The translations under genes were made by a program, and so were the position numbers. Of a stretch of DNA of 33,659 nt, positions 18,554-28,217 are shown piece after piece; positions within the stretch are counted from its first letter, which is position 1, and the number at the start of each line of letters is the position of its first letter. The stretch lies in the NCBI GenBank assembly GCA_002633005.1, contig NMRA01000092.1:615511-649169 (forward strand). The letters are read 5' to 3'. The notes below the pieces were generated by a model. The model was given only the letters and a program-made list of their open reading frames with translations, did no database searches and was not told the origin of the DNA. This stretch comes from Phoronis australis. Its lineage: Eukaryota; Phoronida; Phoronidae.

Positions 18554-19935
18554 GGGCCCGGTCTCCAATCTCCGTACTTAGACTCATACTCATACTCGAG
18601 ATTTCACACTCAAAATCGTGCTCACTGGAGTCGTACTCAAAAAAGCGTATCTAATGTCGTATTTCGAGTAGACTCCAAACGTACTCAAATCTGACACTCA
18701 TACTCAAGTTGCTATGGAACTCTTTATGATGTGAAATGCAAAATCACGCAAAGCTGCGCTGATTCATCGCTTCCTATTGGAATAGACCACCCCAAGAACT
18801 AGGCCTACATTATCGTCTGCTGTCGCTACAACTACAAGAGTGTGTCTATAACGTGGAATTCTGAGTGTTCTGTAACTATTATTCATTTTTTAGTTTCAAT
18901 AAATATTCTTATGCTATTTGTTTGATACATTTGGCAATTATTAAGCTTTACTTCTTGAGTTCCTCACCCGGTCCCGAAAATGTCTTAAGAAATTTGTAAC
19001 AGCTTATCACATCACATCTCTGTTGCTAGTTTAGTCTTGACATAAAACCCATTGCTGTGTAGGCCTACGCAGATATCAAACTTTGATACTGTATCTTTGT
19101 ATTTTACCGGGATGTATCAAGTGAGTTGACATTTGGCACGTGAGTTAAAAAACAATACTTGTGCAAGCATTCAGAGTTCACCAGTGGCAGTGAACGGGAC
19201 GAGACGTCTACTTAGAAATCAGCAAACAAAATCTGAAAGTCCATTTGGGGATTGAGGAATTATACATGACTAAGTTATGATGAGAAATGTACGTGACAGG
19301 GAAGCGAACTTTTTTTAACTTCACTCCTCGTCTTTTGGAAACCCTACAAAACGTAGGCACGGGTACCGAAATAAGGGCAGCACAAACTTCTCACACGACT
19401 TCCCACAACTGCTTTCGACGCTTGTTATGACTCGCCGACAAGGGATTTCAATGCGTCTGTTGCCAGGAATTGTAGAGGTAGAATGGCGGCCATAACATAC
19501 AGTGATACGGCGGGTTAATAAGGTGAAGAATAAGAAGATTTAAGATGAAAACTATTATCTCTGAACTGAAATTGAAGTGCTGAGATACGGTAAGAGGACT
19601 TATTTTTTTAGATTTGCTGTGTTTCTTGGTTCCCTTTTGATATTTTGTTCTCTGGCTCGTATTTATTTTCGAGTACGATTTCAAGCACACTGCCATACCA
19701 AACTTGAAATTTGAGCATCGACTCTGAATTTTTACTCAAAATCGTACTCGAAATATAGATGAGATACACTTCAGTTCGAGTACACTCGAAAACTGAGTAT
19801 GTGCTCGAAATTTCGAGTACAGATTTTTCGAGTATGACATTGAATACACCAAAGCTGAGTCTGTACTCGAGTTGAGTATGAAGTGTGAGTTTGAGTGTGA
19901 TTCGAGTCTGAGTACGGAGATTGGAGACCGCGCCC
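18554..19935. mobile_element. Transposon with 32-bp inverted ends and GAGTA arrays
   Basis: The ends 18554-18585 and 19904-19935 are inverted copies over about 32 bp with two differences (starting GGGCCCGGTCTCCAATCTCC on the left). Inside each end lies a dense array of GAGTA/TACTC words (about 18575-18715 and 19660-19920), oriented as mirror images overall. The middle has no convincing transposase; the 82-codon minus-strand frame at 19448-19696 is featureless. No target duplication is evident (CAACCA before, AGACCT after). The superfamily is not assigned. Confidence 0.75.
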
Positions 19936-20399
19936 AGACCTTCTAATCAATCACTTAATTGAGACTGTGTCAATTTTCACGTCTTTCACTGACTGTTTGA
20001 TTCACAGTAGGGAACAACATTTTTATTTTGGTTTAATGCATGGTAACTGTTAGGCACAAATAAGATTTGCATATTGTATATTAAATACCGGTAGATGTTT
20101 TAACTGCCATCACCTTCAGACATACCTCAGTTCTCTGCAGTCATACTGGTTAATTTAACTCAAGTTAAACTGTCTGTTCATACATGAGCAATTAGAACAA
20201 ATTTCTGCTAAAAACGTAATTGAGATTCTAATATTGCTATCACAAATGCCTTTTTGTGGAAAGTGAAATAGTATTCATGTTTCAGGTTTATGAATATTGA
20301 GCAACATAATGTACTTGATGAAAGCTAGACACACTGCGGAGGTTATGAGGCAACAAGTTTTAGTTGAAAACACGAACAAATGGCATACACAGCATCTCA
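19936..20399. other. Unannotated stretch
   Basis: AT-rich. Short words near 20140-20190 (CATACTGGTTAATTTAAC, CTGTCTGTTCATAC) recall the MITE-like element at 2831. It may include the decayed 3' part of the LINE on the minus strand, but no YADD-type motif could be found. Confidence 0.35.
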
Positions 20400-20816
20400 A
20401 AGTTGGTTAGAACAAACAAGGAAGAAAACTGGAGCGATCATCCCATGATCCCTATGGAACACCACTGATTGCTGTAATGCAGATTAGTCTGGAGAGTAGA
20501 ATGTGTTTAGAACATCTACTGGTAAGACTTAGTGTGACTTAATAACTGGACAACCTGTGTAGTTGTTCGTTTCAACACCAAGGTAGTGTTGTAGAATGGA
20601 AAGGAATAATTTGTGTTTGATGCCTAAGCTAAATGAATCTTGGTATTGGATGATATGTAATCCCTATAGTCCGAAATATTGCGAATTTCAACATACAAGT
20701 TCAATAATAGCCCATTCAGTAGACTGATGTTTCATGAAACCATATTGGGAAGCAAAAATAGTAATGAAGTATTAGACAGTTTTCAAATATTTTAGATGAA
20801 CATGGGAAAATAAATA
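20400..20816 (-). pseudogene. LINE reverse transcriptase relic
   Basis: On the minus strand, in alternating phases, the sequence reads SSKIFENCLI, SQYGFMKHQSTEWAIIELV, SLGIKHKLFLSILQHYLGVE, LTSRCSKHILLSRL and ISGVP, a TAG, then GS and PVFFLV. These correspond in order to conserved parts of non-LTR retrotransposon reverse transcriptase: SK.FE, QYGFR..HST..A, (D)HK.LL.KL..YG, YLTNR, and SGVPQGS.LGP..F. The stop replaces the Q of PQGS. Several frameshifts and absence of the catalytic ADD motif make it dead. The clade (Jockey/CR1/L2-like) is not resolved. Confidence 0.7.
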
Positions 20817-20939
20817 TGTTTATAATTGTTAAGAGTGATTTTTTTCAGTTGGCAAGTAATGAGGTAATTTAAATAAAATACTTAAATATGCTCGACATGC
20901 TGTTCTAAGTATGCCTTTCTACGGAGGGAGAGTCTGATT

Positions 20940-21060
20940 TTATGGTTTTCTCCACTGGCATTTGACATAATTTGCACCATTTTCAATGCTAATAAACACC
21001 CCGTTGGCGGCGCAGCCATGGGCGCATTTCAACGCTCTATGTTGCTGTTGTTAGTTTAGT
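20940..21060 (+). repeat. Family A repeat, 3'-end fragment
   Basis: GCACCATTTTCAATGCTAAT followed by CACCCCGTTGGCGGCGCAGC and GGGCGCATTTCAACGCTC matches the closing segment of the array near 2645-2760. Confidence 0.5.
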
Positions 21061-21688
21061 CTGGTAAATAATATTGTTACATTTACCATAGATTTTGTCA
21101 TGCATTAAGAATAAAACATCTTGATATATTGTAATTAAGGCTTGCATATGTGACGGGACGTTCGTAACTACGCTTATTGTTATTCTTATTTAGTTGCAAA
21201 TGTTAAGTTATTCTTATGCTAATGTCTTTGTTGTGTCTCATTGCGCCTTTGTTACGTGGGCATGCGGGCGCGACTGTACGTGTCGGGCACTTTGCTTGCG
21301 ACAGGCTTAGGAGAAGGGTGTTTCCTTCCTTGGCTTACATGAAATTGATCGTTATCATGTGCAACTGAACTGAACATATGCCTGATGAGATGAAATACAC
21401 ATTTTTGATGCTCAGTGGAGACTTGCTCTGTTACACATACATTCAAGTTGTTCTCTTTTGACACAATTTTGATTGTAATACAAGTATTATTACTAATTGC
21501 CACTGTAGACACTTTTTAGTTTCTGTTTTTCATTGTCATGTGATTTTGGTTTCATTTCTAGTCATTATACATAAAATTGAAAACTATCATGTTAAATCCA
21601 GTATGCAGCTGATTCTGTATTTTCTTGTTTTAACAAGCGGGGATGCAATAAAAATTATGTATTTTCCAAGGACATTTGTGCATTAAAT
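21061..21688. other. Unannotated stretch
   Basis: No gene or repeat supported. The 86-codon minus-strand frame at 21252-21512 has no recognisable features. Confidence 0.4.
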
Positions 21689-21690
21689 TA

Positions 21691-23505
21691 CCGTAAACGT
21701 TCGGGTTAACGCCCTGGGCGGTTAAATTGGCAAACCCAAAAAATCGGGGGTGGGCGGTTAACCAGACATGGGCGCTTAAACGTAAAACTTCAAAAAATCC
21801 AGGGTGGGCGGTTAACCGAACATGGGCGCTTATTATGACAGGCAAGCGCCCTGGGCGGTTAATCTTACCTCGTGATCTAAGTACCCACACCACACACGTA
21901 GTCGTAGGCCTACTCGGAACGCGTAGCACTTTTCAGAGCGTTGTTGTCACGTCGCCACATGACGGGAAGAATGTCATAACAGCGGATGATCCTAACAAAA
22001 GTTATCATGCCCTCATATTAGTTATTCACTATTAAATTTACAGAATTGATGAGTAATAGCTCCGTGCCGTCCTGCGGTCTTGTTATTTAGCCCTGTAGTG
22101 TAGAGCGCAGACGACCAGTGACCACGCAGCCTCTACTTGGATTGCAACTATTTCATCTTGCTAAAGTGCGCGCGTGCAAGCTTCACGTGTTGCAGAGGTC
22201 ACAGCAGACATCAGATTTATGGTTACAGTCTCGTACTAGCTGCCAAGTTCATAGTCAGAGAGAGCAGTTTTAAAATTGGTTGTAATAAAAGTTTGAAAAC
22301 CTTAATTCAGATGTTTTTTGTGTTTGGGATGTTTATAGTCAACACTCCGTGACTCAATGACATTTTCAGCGTATGGTTCTGTGGCTTGCTGTTTTATCTC
22401 GACTGCCCGGCATTGCTCACTTGCCGTTGCGCCAAACATGCTCGGCAAAGAAGTAGGTCCAAGACAAGAATCGGGGTTAAGCGGCCGTGTGCCACTCGTC
22501 AATCGAGAATAAAATTTCGAGCCACGGCATAAATGTGTGATAAAACGCTACAAAACAGCGATGTTTCAATTCATAAACGATCACCTTACCAAACTTCGTG
22601 GTGGAAAAACATTTATTTTTCATGCAAGATGTCCAGATTATCCTATTTATATCACTTGCAATATCGCACTGCGGCACTGTTCGGTCCCGTTGTTAGCGCG
22701 CAATGTCTCAGTCGGCTGACAATCGTGACTTGGAAATGCCGTCAAGTAATATAACGGCCTCTTTCAATATGCATCTCGTTTTTTATGGCCAAAGATAGCG
22801 GCGGGATTCAGCACGCGCGTAGGGCCTACGTGCGAGTCACCTGTCAATCACATGTTGGTGTCAAGGTAACATGCACTCCAAAGTGTGGGAACTTGCGCGC
22901 GTGCACCACTACAAAGTCACACATCAAAAGAGAATAGCGACAGTCCTAAGTAACAGAAACGGGCGTGACTATATACTTTTAACCATTGTCTCATTTCTCT
23001 GGCCTGATTTTTTCGAATATATGTTTTATCAAGTGCACTGCAGACGAAAACTCAGCGCGGCAGACAAAGTCGCTGAAAGCGGAGGTTTTGACGCCGGCGG
23101 CGTTCTTAAACTTTGCAAACATGGGAAGAAAATAAAGTGACAAAAACGTTCAAGTATTATATTTTGAAGTGAGTCCATGACCCAAGACAATAACTCGTTA
23201 CTTGTATAATTGCAATTCACATTGCTAAACCACCGTCTCGGAGGCCCGGCGTCGTTGCGCTCATTGTGATCATCGATCTTTTTCTAAAAGTCGGGGAATC
23301 GCGCGTTTCCTTAGCACTGGGCGCTAAATCTTCATTCTTTAAAAGTCGGGGATGGGCGCTTAACCGAGAGGTGGGCGCTTAACTGGAAATCTTCAAAAAT
23401 CGCAGGGGGGCGCTTAACCGAGCAGTGGGCGGTTAAATCAAAAATCCACCTAAAGTAGGGGGTGGGCGGTTAACTGAGCATGGGCGTTAACCCGAACGTT
23501 TACGG
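21691..23505. mobile_element. 1.8 kb transposon, 26-bp perfect inverted ends, TA duplication
   Basis: The ends at 21689-21714 and 23482-23507 are perfect inverse copies over 26 bp (beginning TACCGTAAACGTTCGGG). TA lies at both borders and is best read as the target duplication. Each subterminal zone holds an array of GGGCGGTTAA / GGGCGCTTAA words (about 21716-21865 and 23338-23480). They run in the same + orientation at both ends rather than mirrored. The interior is GC-richer than its surroundings and has no transposase motif; short frames (for example 22477-22754) overlap on both strands. A non-autonomous element mobilised in trans is the simplest reading. Confidence 0.85.
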
Positions 23506-23507
23506 TA

Positions 23508-23878
23508 TTCATGCCACAATTCAAGTATGTTGTAGACATGCAGCAATATTTTTTTCAGGTGGTTCACAGAAACTTCCCATAACCCCATGAAGATGTTTGC
23601 GGCAAGCCTGCAGCAATGTGTGCAGCTGGGTTGCAGTAATTGTTCTATATAAGGACATAGAGATTTTGCAGCAAGCTTGCGGCAAACTTCATTTGCATGG
23701 TAAAAGTTTGCTGCATGTTTGCGGCAAACGTGCGGCAGGCTTGCAGCAATGATTGCGGCTGGGTTGCAGGAAATTTGCATCCACTCTTTGATCAGAGTTG
23801 ATTCCATGTGTTTGCGGCTGGTTTGCAGAAACTTTGCAGCAAGGTTGCCGCAACTTTGCTTTTTGATGACTTCATCGA
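23508..23878. repeat. TTTGCNGCAA-type repeat tract, right copy
   Basis: From about 23594 to 23862 the sequence is built of TTTGCGGCAA, TTGCAGCAA, TTTGCAGAAAC and GGTTGCAG words. GCAGCAAGGTTGCCGCAAC at 23838-23856 is the inverse of a word near 17459-17477. The tract ends at the PLE N-terminal coding remnant. The 170-codon minus-strand frame crossing it owes its length to the repeat plus that remnant. Confidence 0.65.
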
Positions 23879-23879
23879 G

Positions 23880-24336
23880 AGTGAAAGGCAATACAGTGTT
23901 ACGGGTCAACTTCCTGAGCTCATTTTCATGCACTAAATTGGTGGTTCTGTTTTTTGCCTTTTCAACATTATGGGAAATACGTCGGTTCAGGACACACATC
24001 GATGGTTGTCATTGAGTTATTTAGTATCTCCTATAGTTTGTTCTTATCTCGCCATATAGTTCTTGCTTCTTTTTCCCTTTTTGTGATTGTGCTCCTGAGA
24101 AGTGTTTTCCTGATGGCATGAACATCATTAGGGAATGTGTTGGGAAAGCACAAGAATTTAGGGAACACTCCAAGAGCCCGACAGTTCTTTAGAAAATTGA
24201 TGTCCTGATTAGCCTTCTGCTCTCCGACTGCAAGTTTTTCCAGTCTGCGCACCTCCATGGCTTCAATATCTTCATATTGTCTTGAGATTTCCAAAAGATC
24301 TCCATGATAGCAAGTAGCAGCATATATTAATAAAAA
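23880..24336 (-). pseudogene. PLE ORF N-terminal region, decayed
   Basis: On the minus strand one phase (24336-24031) reads LEKLAVGEQKANQDINFLKN, CRALGVFPKFLCF and RKTLLRSTITKREKEARTIW before a stop. A second phase (23999-23880) continues with NRTTNLVHENELRKLTRN and VLPFTLDEVIKK. The F...C...GV.PKFL.F....L...I....LL...I..K segment and the later IH..KL.KL.....F..D.VI segment are characteristic of the part preceding the reverse transcriptase in Penelope-like elements. It begins directly after terminal repeat C, as expected for the start of the ORF, and breaks off at the repeat tract at 23878. Confidence 0.8.
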
Positions 24337-24480
24337 CAACTACGGTTTTAAAATGGCTTGACATGTTTCGGTGTCATTTATTTAAACACCATCATCAGAA
24401 GAAGAGAGAATATAGTGGCCACCCAGCTAGGCCCAGCAACAAGTGATGAAACACAGACACAGTCAGTTACAGGGAGTGAC
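24328..24480 (-). repeat. PLE terminal repeat (copy C) with intact hammerhead core
   Basis: Direct copy of 16265-16440 in the same orientation, about 8.06 kb away, containing ACAGTCAGTTACAGGGAGTG near 24458-24477 and the hammerhead motif. It separates a GIY-YIG C-terminus (24508-24680) from an ORF N-terminus (23880-24336), the expected junction of tandemly arranged PLE copies. Confidence 0.8.
24354..24404 (-). ncRNA. Hammerhead ribozyme motif (PLE type, copy C)
   Basis: On the minus strand: CTGATGA (24398-24392), one unpaired T, stem II GGTGT/ACACC (24390-24386 with 24374-24370) around an 11-nt loop, GAAA (24369-24366), minimal stem III AC-AT-GT and cleavage triplet GTC (24362-24360). All core bases are canonical. 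Only 3 bp of stem I are evident (CTT with AAG), so activity may be weaker than copy B. Confidence 0.7.
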
Positions 24481-24507
24481 AATGAACTAGACCAACAATG
24501 ACAACCA

Positions 24508-24680
24508 GTGTGGTGTGCCAGTTGCCTATTGAGATTGGGCTTGCACCAACTGATGTGTAGAGCCTCACCAGTTTTAAGCTCCTTTGTTGTTTCTGCTTGG
24601 TCTGTTATAGCAAAGTCATAGAAAGAGCATTGCAATGATTAGAGCTCTGTAGATGAATATTTGCATGTTAACCTCTGTCT
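24508..24680 (-). pseudogene. PLE GIY-YIG C-terminal fragment of upstream copy
   Basis: On the minus strand QCSFYDFAITDQAETTKELK, then GEALHISWCKPNLNRQLAHH, matches the C-terminus of the domain at 16446-16844 almost residue for residue. Upstream of about 24680 similarity ends, so the copy is 5'-truncated. A phase change near 24633 separates the piece from its own upstream SSNHC segment. Confidence 0.8.
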
Positions 24681-25389
24681 TGACTGTGTCCATTTTGTCT
24701 GAATCCTCCCTGTAAAATATTCCTACACAGGATCTATCTGCATAAACTGTAATAAAAATACCATTATATGTGTTACGTGAGTCACTGTGTTGTTGCATAG
24801 CCTCACCTGTCTGTAGCTATACTGGTGCTAGAAAACCAGCATGGTGTCTAATAAACCCCAGGTTCACTGGATGATCCCACTGGGTGGAAACAGAAGCACC
24901 AGGATGTCAACAGAAGCTGGATAAAATCCACTTTGCTTTATATTACAAAAAAAGGTTTTTACCAGTATCAATGAGTGACTATTGGTCAATATTTTCTGAC
25001 ACCCACAATGTATTATGACTACAGTGGCCTGAAAAGGGCACTCAGAATGATCAATAGGAACATTTTAATTGCCAATATAAAGAGGCGGGGTCCCCTTGTG
25101 ACAGTTTTAGTTTTTACATTGACCTATATACCTACAGAGTTCTTGTACAGATTTTGGTGAAAGTTGGCAAATATGTTTTCAAGTTTGTTACAGAGATGTC
25201 TGTCAAGAACTTTCCATTTGATTTTATGGAAATCTGTGCCTCGCGCTATGCCCATTTTTATTATTTTTGCATCTGTTTTAGTATCCACCTATTACAGTCC
25301 GTCACTAAACCTTAAGCATCATCGTAAAATTTCACAAGATGTGTTTCTATTGAGATGAACACAACTGACTTTGATTTTTGGACAGGTTG
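24681..25389. other. Unannotated stretch
   Basis: No gene supported. The two open frames at 24975-25160 and 25164-25358 are short and featureless. Part may be a highly diverged family A unit: the words TTATGGAAATCTGTGCC and ATCTGTTTTAGTATCCACC near 25224-25289 recall it. Confidence 0.35.
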
Positions 25390-25700
25390 AACTACTGTGG
25401 CATTCTGTAGTGGCAATCATAAATTTTCTTTGTATGTGTCTTCCATGTTCCTTGGTGGTTTTTCATAAAATTTGTCAATGAGGAAATGACGACATAGTCT
25501 CATTTCATGGTAGATTTAAGGTATACTGCTCTCCCCAATGGACACTTTTGCCATTTTTGTTTCAATTTTATTGTTTGCCTTTCCACCAAAACCTAATTGA
25601 GGTGATTGTAATTGTCATAGATATGACACTTATTTACACTCCTAGAAGCATACTGTGGTGTAGTCGTGTGAGCATTTTGCATTGCTTTGGTAAGAAGCTG
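25390..25700 (+). repeat. Family A repeat, isolated copy
   Basis: TGAACTACTGTGGCATTC with TGTAGTGGCAATCAT (about 25389-25421), TTTTTCATAAAATTTG (25459), TTTCATGGTAGATTTAAGG, CCAATGGACACTTTTGCC (25537) and CCTAGAAGCATACTG (25640) follow the order of the tandem array unit. The CTCF-like words are mutated. Confidence 0.6.
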
Positions 25701-25885
25701 CCATAAGAGTGCAGCCTGAACTAGTGTGGGATTAGTATCTTGCCATACTTCAGAATACACTGGGAAGACTTGGCTCAAATTTGATCAATAAAATCGCATG
25801 CCCAAAAATCAAACAGGTGTGTGATCTCGAAATATTATTTTAGAGCTTGCTGACAAATAACTTAGCGTAGCTTATCTATCCAAAC

Positions 25886-25984
25886 ATGGCAGCCATGGAC
25901 TCTCAGTGCTCTTCACTAATTATCAAGCAATACTCTCACATTTTGAGAACCAGTTTAGTGCCGTTTTCTCATAATGAAGACCTT
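25886..25984 (+). CDS. Candidate first coding exon, unknown gene
   Basis: An ATG in a good context (CAAACATGGCAGCCATGG) opens 33 codons reading MAAMDSQCSSLIIKQYSHIL, then RTSLVPFSHNEDL, and meets a perfect splice donor GTAAGT at 25985-25990, leaving phase 0. Reading through the donor the frame stays open to 26140, so an unspliced 84-codon product is the alternative. No domain or family is recognised. No acceptor with a phase-0 continuation could be supported in the remaining 7.6 kb. Confidence 0.3.
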
Positions 25985-25990
25985 GTAAGT

Positions 25991-27410
25991 GGCTATTACA
26001 AAGGTGGTAATAATACGAGAGAACTTCCTCGTCCTGTTTACGATCACGTGCTGCTGACGAGGTCACAAAAGCGAGAACAGTCACATGATCAAGGGCCTTT
26101 AAAAGCTGCAGACTTGAAATGTCACGCTCACTGTGACTAACCAAATATCTCCTCGAGTAATTTTCTCAATTTTTACCATCGTCGCAGAAGCCAACGATGA
26201 ACACTTTTAACTGCCTATTACCAAGTTAAAACTGACAGGCTTTAGAAAAAGCTTCAATGGCTGCGTGTACTCTGAATTTGACGCTCATCGTAATCAACAT
26301 TTCTTAATTGTCATAAAAATGCACTCTAATTTGTACAGTGATATACATCAGTCTAATGAATTGCGGTGTTTTTAAAAGCATCAATTTGTGTCTTTAAATT
26401 GTATCTTGAGGGTGTTGCTTTATGTAAAAATTGTGGCGTTGCCTGATCTATGTAATCTGCTAAAGGCGCCATCCTTAAAATTAATTCATTTGTCAAAGAG
26501 AATTGAGTTGAGTATCCTACAGTCTATGGGTTCAAGCTACTGAATAATATCTGTTTTCTGGGAAATTGCTCGTTCTTATCTGGGGAATTGATAAAATGAA
26601 GTATGGTGTTAGTTACGTGTTTTTTCATTCAGTTTCAAAACACTCTGGGCATTGGTGCTTTGCAGTTGAAAAATACTTCAAGCGCATGAATGAATGAATG
26701 AATGAATGAATGAATGAACAGTCATAGAAGAGACGGAATGAATAAATGAATGAAAGAATTTTAGTTTGATTGCATCTTGGATGTAATTTTGACTAGTTGC
26801 ACGAATTAAAAGTAAAGAAACAAAAGTGGTATGTTTTATTTCTTGGGGCATCTTTATTTTTCATTGGTACGAAAACGTAGCTGATTCGTCACAATATTTA
26901 TTGTGGGTCATTCTGTGCTAATGTAAAGTTTGGTTTCCTGACTGTTTTGACAGAAACCAAAAACTCTGAGTGGACCCCAAACATTTTGGAAGACACCTAA
27001 ACCCTAGTGTTAGGGAGTGTAGGGCAAACACTGATGACATTTGTCAGTTGTAGAAGTTTAAGCAATTTTCAATGACAACATTTTAAATGTAACACCCATC
27101 CCATTGGGCTTTTTGTAGGAGATTGCTGTCCAATGACAATTGGTTTCTTGCTAATTTAAATTTTACAGTGCTGTTTTGTTTTTCCTGAGTGGATTTGAAA
27201 GTGATTAATGCATTTATAAGCTTGTCTCGATTATACTGTTTAATTGCTTAATCTCTGAAATAATCGATGGAAATTAAAGTGTCAGAATAAATTCTTGTTA
27301 GGTAGACATAATGCCACGTTGGCTGCTTGTCAATCCAGTACAAGTATGAAGCCAGCTCCAAGTATGCATTGTTGACAACCATAATAAATCAAAAACTTGT
27401 TATAAATTTT
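25991..27410. other. Intron-like or intergenic stretch
   Basis: No coding exon or transposon recognised. E-box-type words ATCACGTG (26043-26050) and TCACATGATC (26081-26090) lie just after the candidate donor. An (AATG)n microsatellite is listed separately. Confidence 0.4.
26696..26718 (+). repeat. (ATGA)n microsatellite
   Basis: Nearly six ATGA units in a row, with further degenerate AATG words to about 26758. Confidence 0.9.
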
Positions 27411-27645
27411 GGTTTGTGGTTTTGAAAAACAAAACAAGCATACTGGCCCTTAAAAATAGCCACTGCCCATGTACAGGGATCTTATTTTATTTCTTATTCT
27501 GATTAAAATTGATATTTATGCCTAATATACATGGTTTGTGATTTTGAGAAACAAATCATAAGTATACTGGTCATTAAAAAATAACCACTATGATTTTGAA
27601 AAACAAATCATAAGTATACTGGTCATTAAAAATAACCAGTATACT
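27411..27645 (+). repeat. ~55-bp repeat, three copies, with strong hairpin
   Basis: Copies start GGTTTGTGGTTTTGAAAAAC (27411), GGTTTGTGATTTTGAGAAAC (27533) and TATGATTTTGAAAAAC (27589). Each continues AAATCATAAGTATACTGG or a variant, then TTAAAAATA(A)CC. In the last copy an 11-bp perfect stem AGTATACTGGT (27613-27623) pairs with 27635-27645 across an 11-nt AT-rich loop. Confidence 0.8.
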
Positions 27646-28155
27646 GATACAATTGATCTCGGGTTAATCCTTATTCAGATTAAATTTGACTAGCCGTTCC
27701 CGTGCTTTCGCACTGGTAGCAGCTAGTGGGAAACGCCGAGGGGAAATAGCTACACCTATAAGAGTGAACCGATCAAGTGTTCATCGTAAGAGACAGGAAT
27801 ACTTCTTGAAGAGACCGTGTTCAAAGCTTCAAGCAGAATTTCTATCACCTGTCAGATTTTAGTAAGCAATTAAGATGTGTGGCTGTGGGATTCTTCCCCT
27901 AGGCAGTACAAATTTCCTTCCAGAACATTTGACCCTGCCGTAACACACAGTACGGTAATCAGATATTCTTCAGTTTAAAGTGAAAACTAAGAATGCATTT
28001 AAAAGCATAACTGAAGAATGCCAATTTTCCAACACCCGGGTAAATACTTTTAGTTTACTCAAGGAAGAGTGAAAATTTTGTAATGAGGCATCATTAATTT
28101 TGGCGGCGACAGGCCCGATGAATTACATACGTGACAGAAGCTGGAGGGAGTGAAG

Positions 28156-28217
28156 TTAAGCCGACGGAGTGACGTCACCCAGGCCTTTAAGCCGACCGAC
28201 TGATGTCACCTAGGCCA
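28156..28217 (+). repeat. 31-bp duplication containing a CRE palindrome
   Basis: TTAAGCCGACGGAGTGACGT.. (28156-28186) is repeated as TTAAGCCGACCGACTGATGT.. (28187-28217). The first copy holds the palindrome TGACGTCA (28170-28177), the canonical CREB/ATF site; the second has TGATGTCA. The surrounding 28090-28340 is GC-richer than its neighbours, so a promoter is conceivable but unproven. Confidence 0.6.

Noticed and set aside
23487-23999. 170-codon minus-strand frame taken as a single gene
   Set aside because: Only its first part (23999-23880) is protein-like and belongs to the PLE N-terminus; the remainder crosses the TTTGCNGCAA repeat tract and the end of the TIR transposon.
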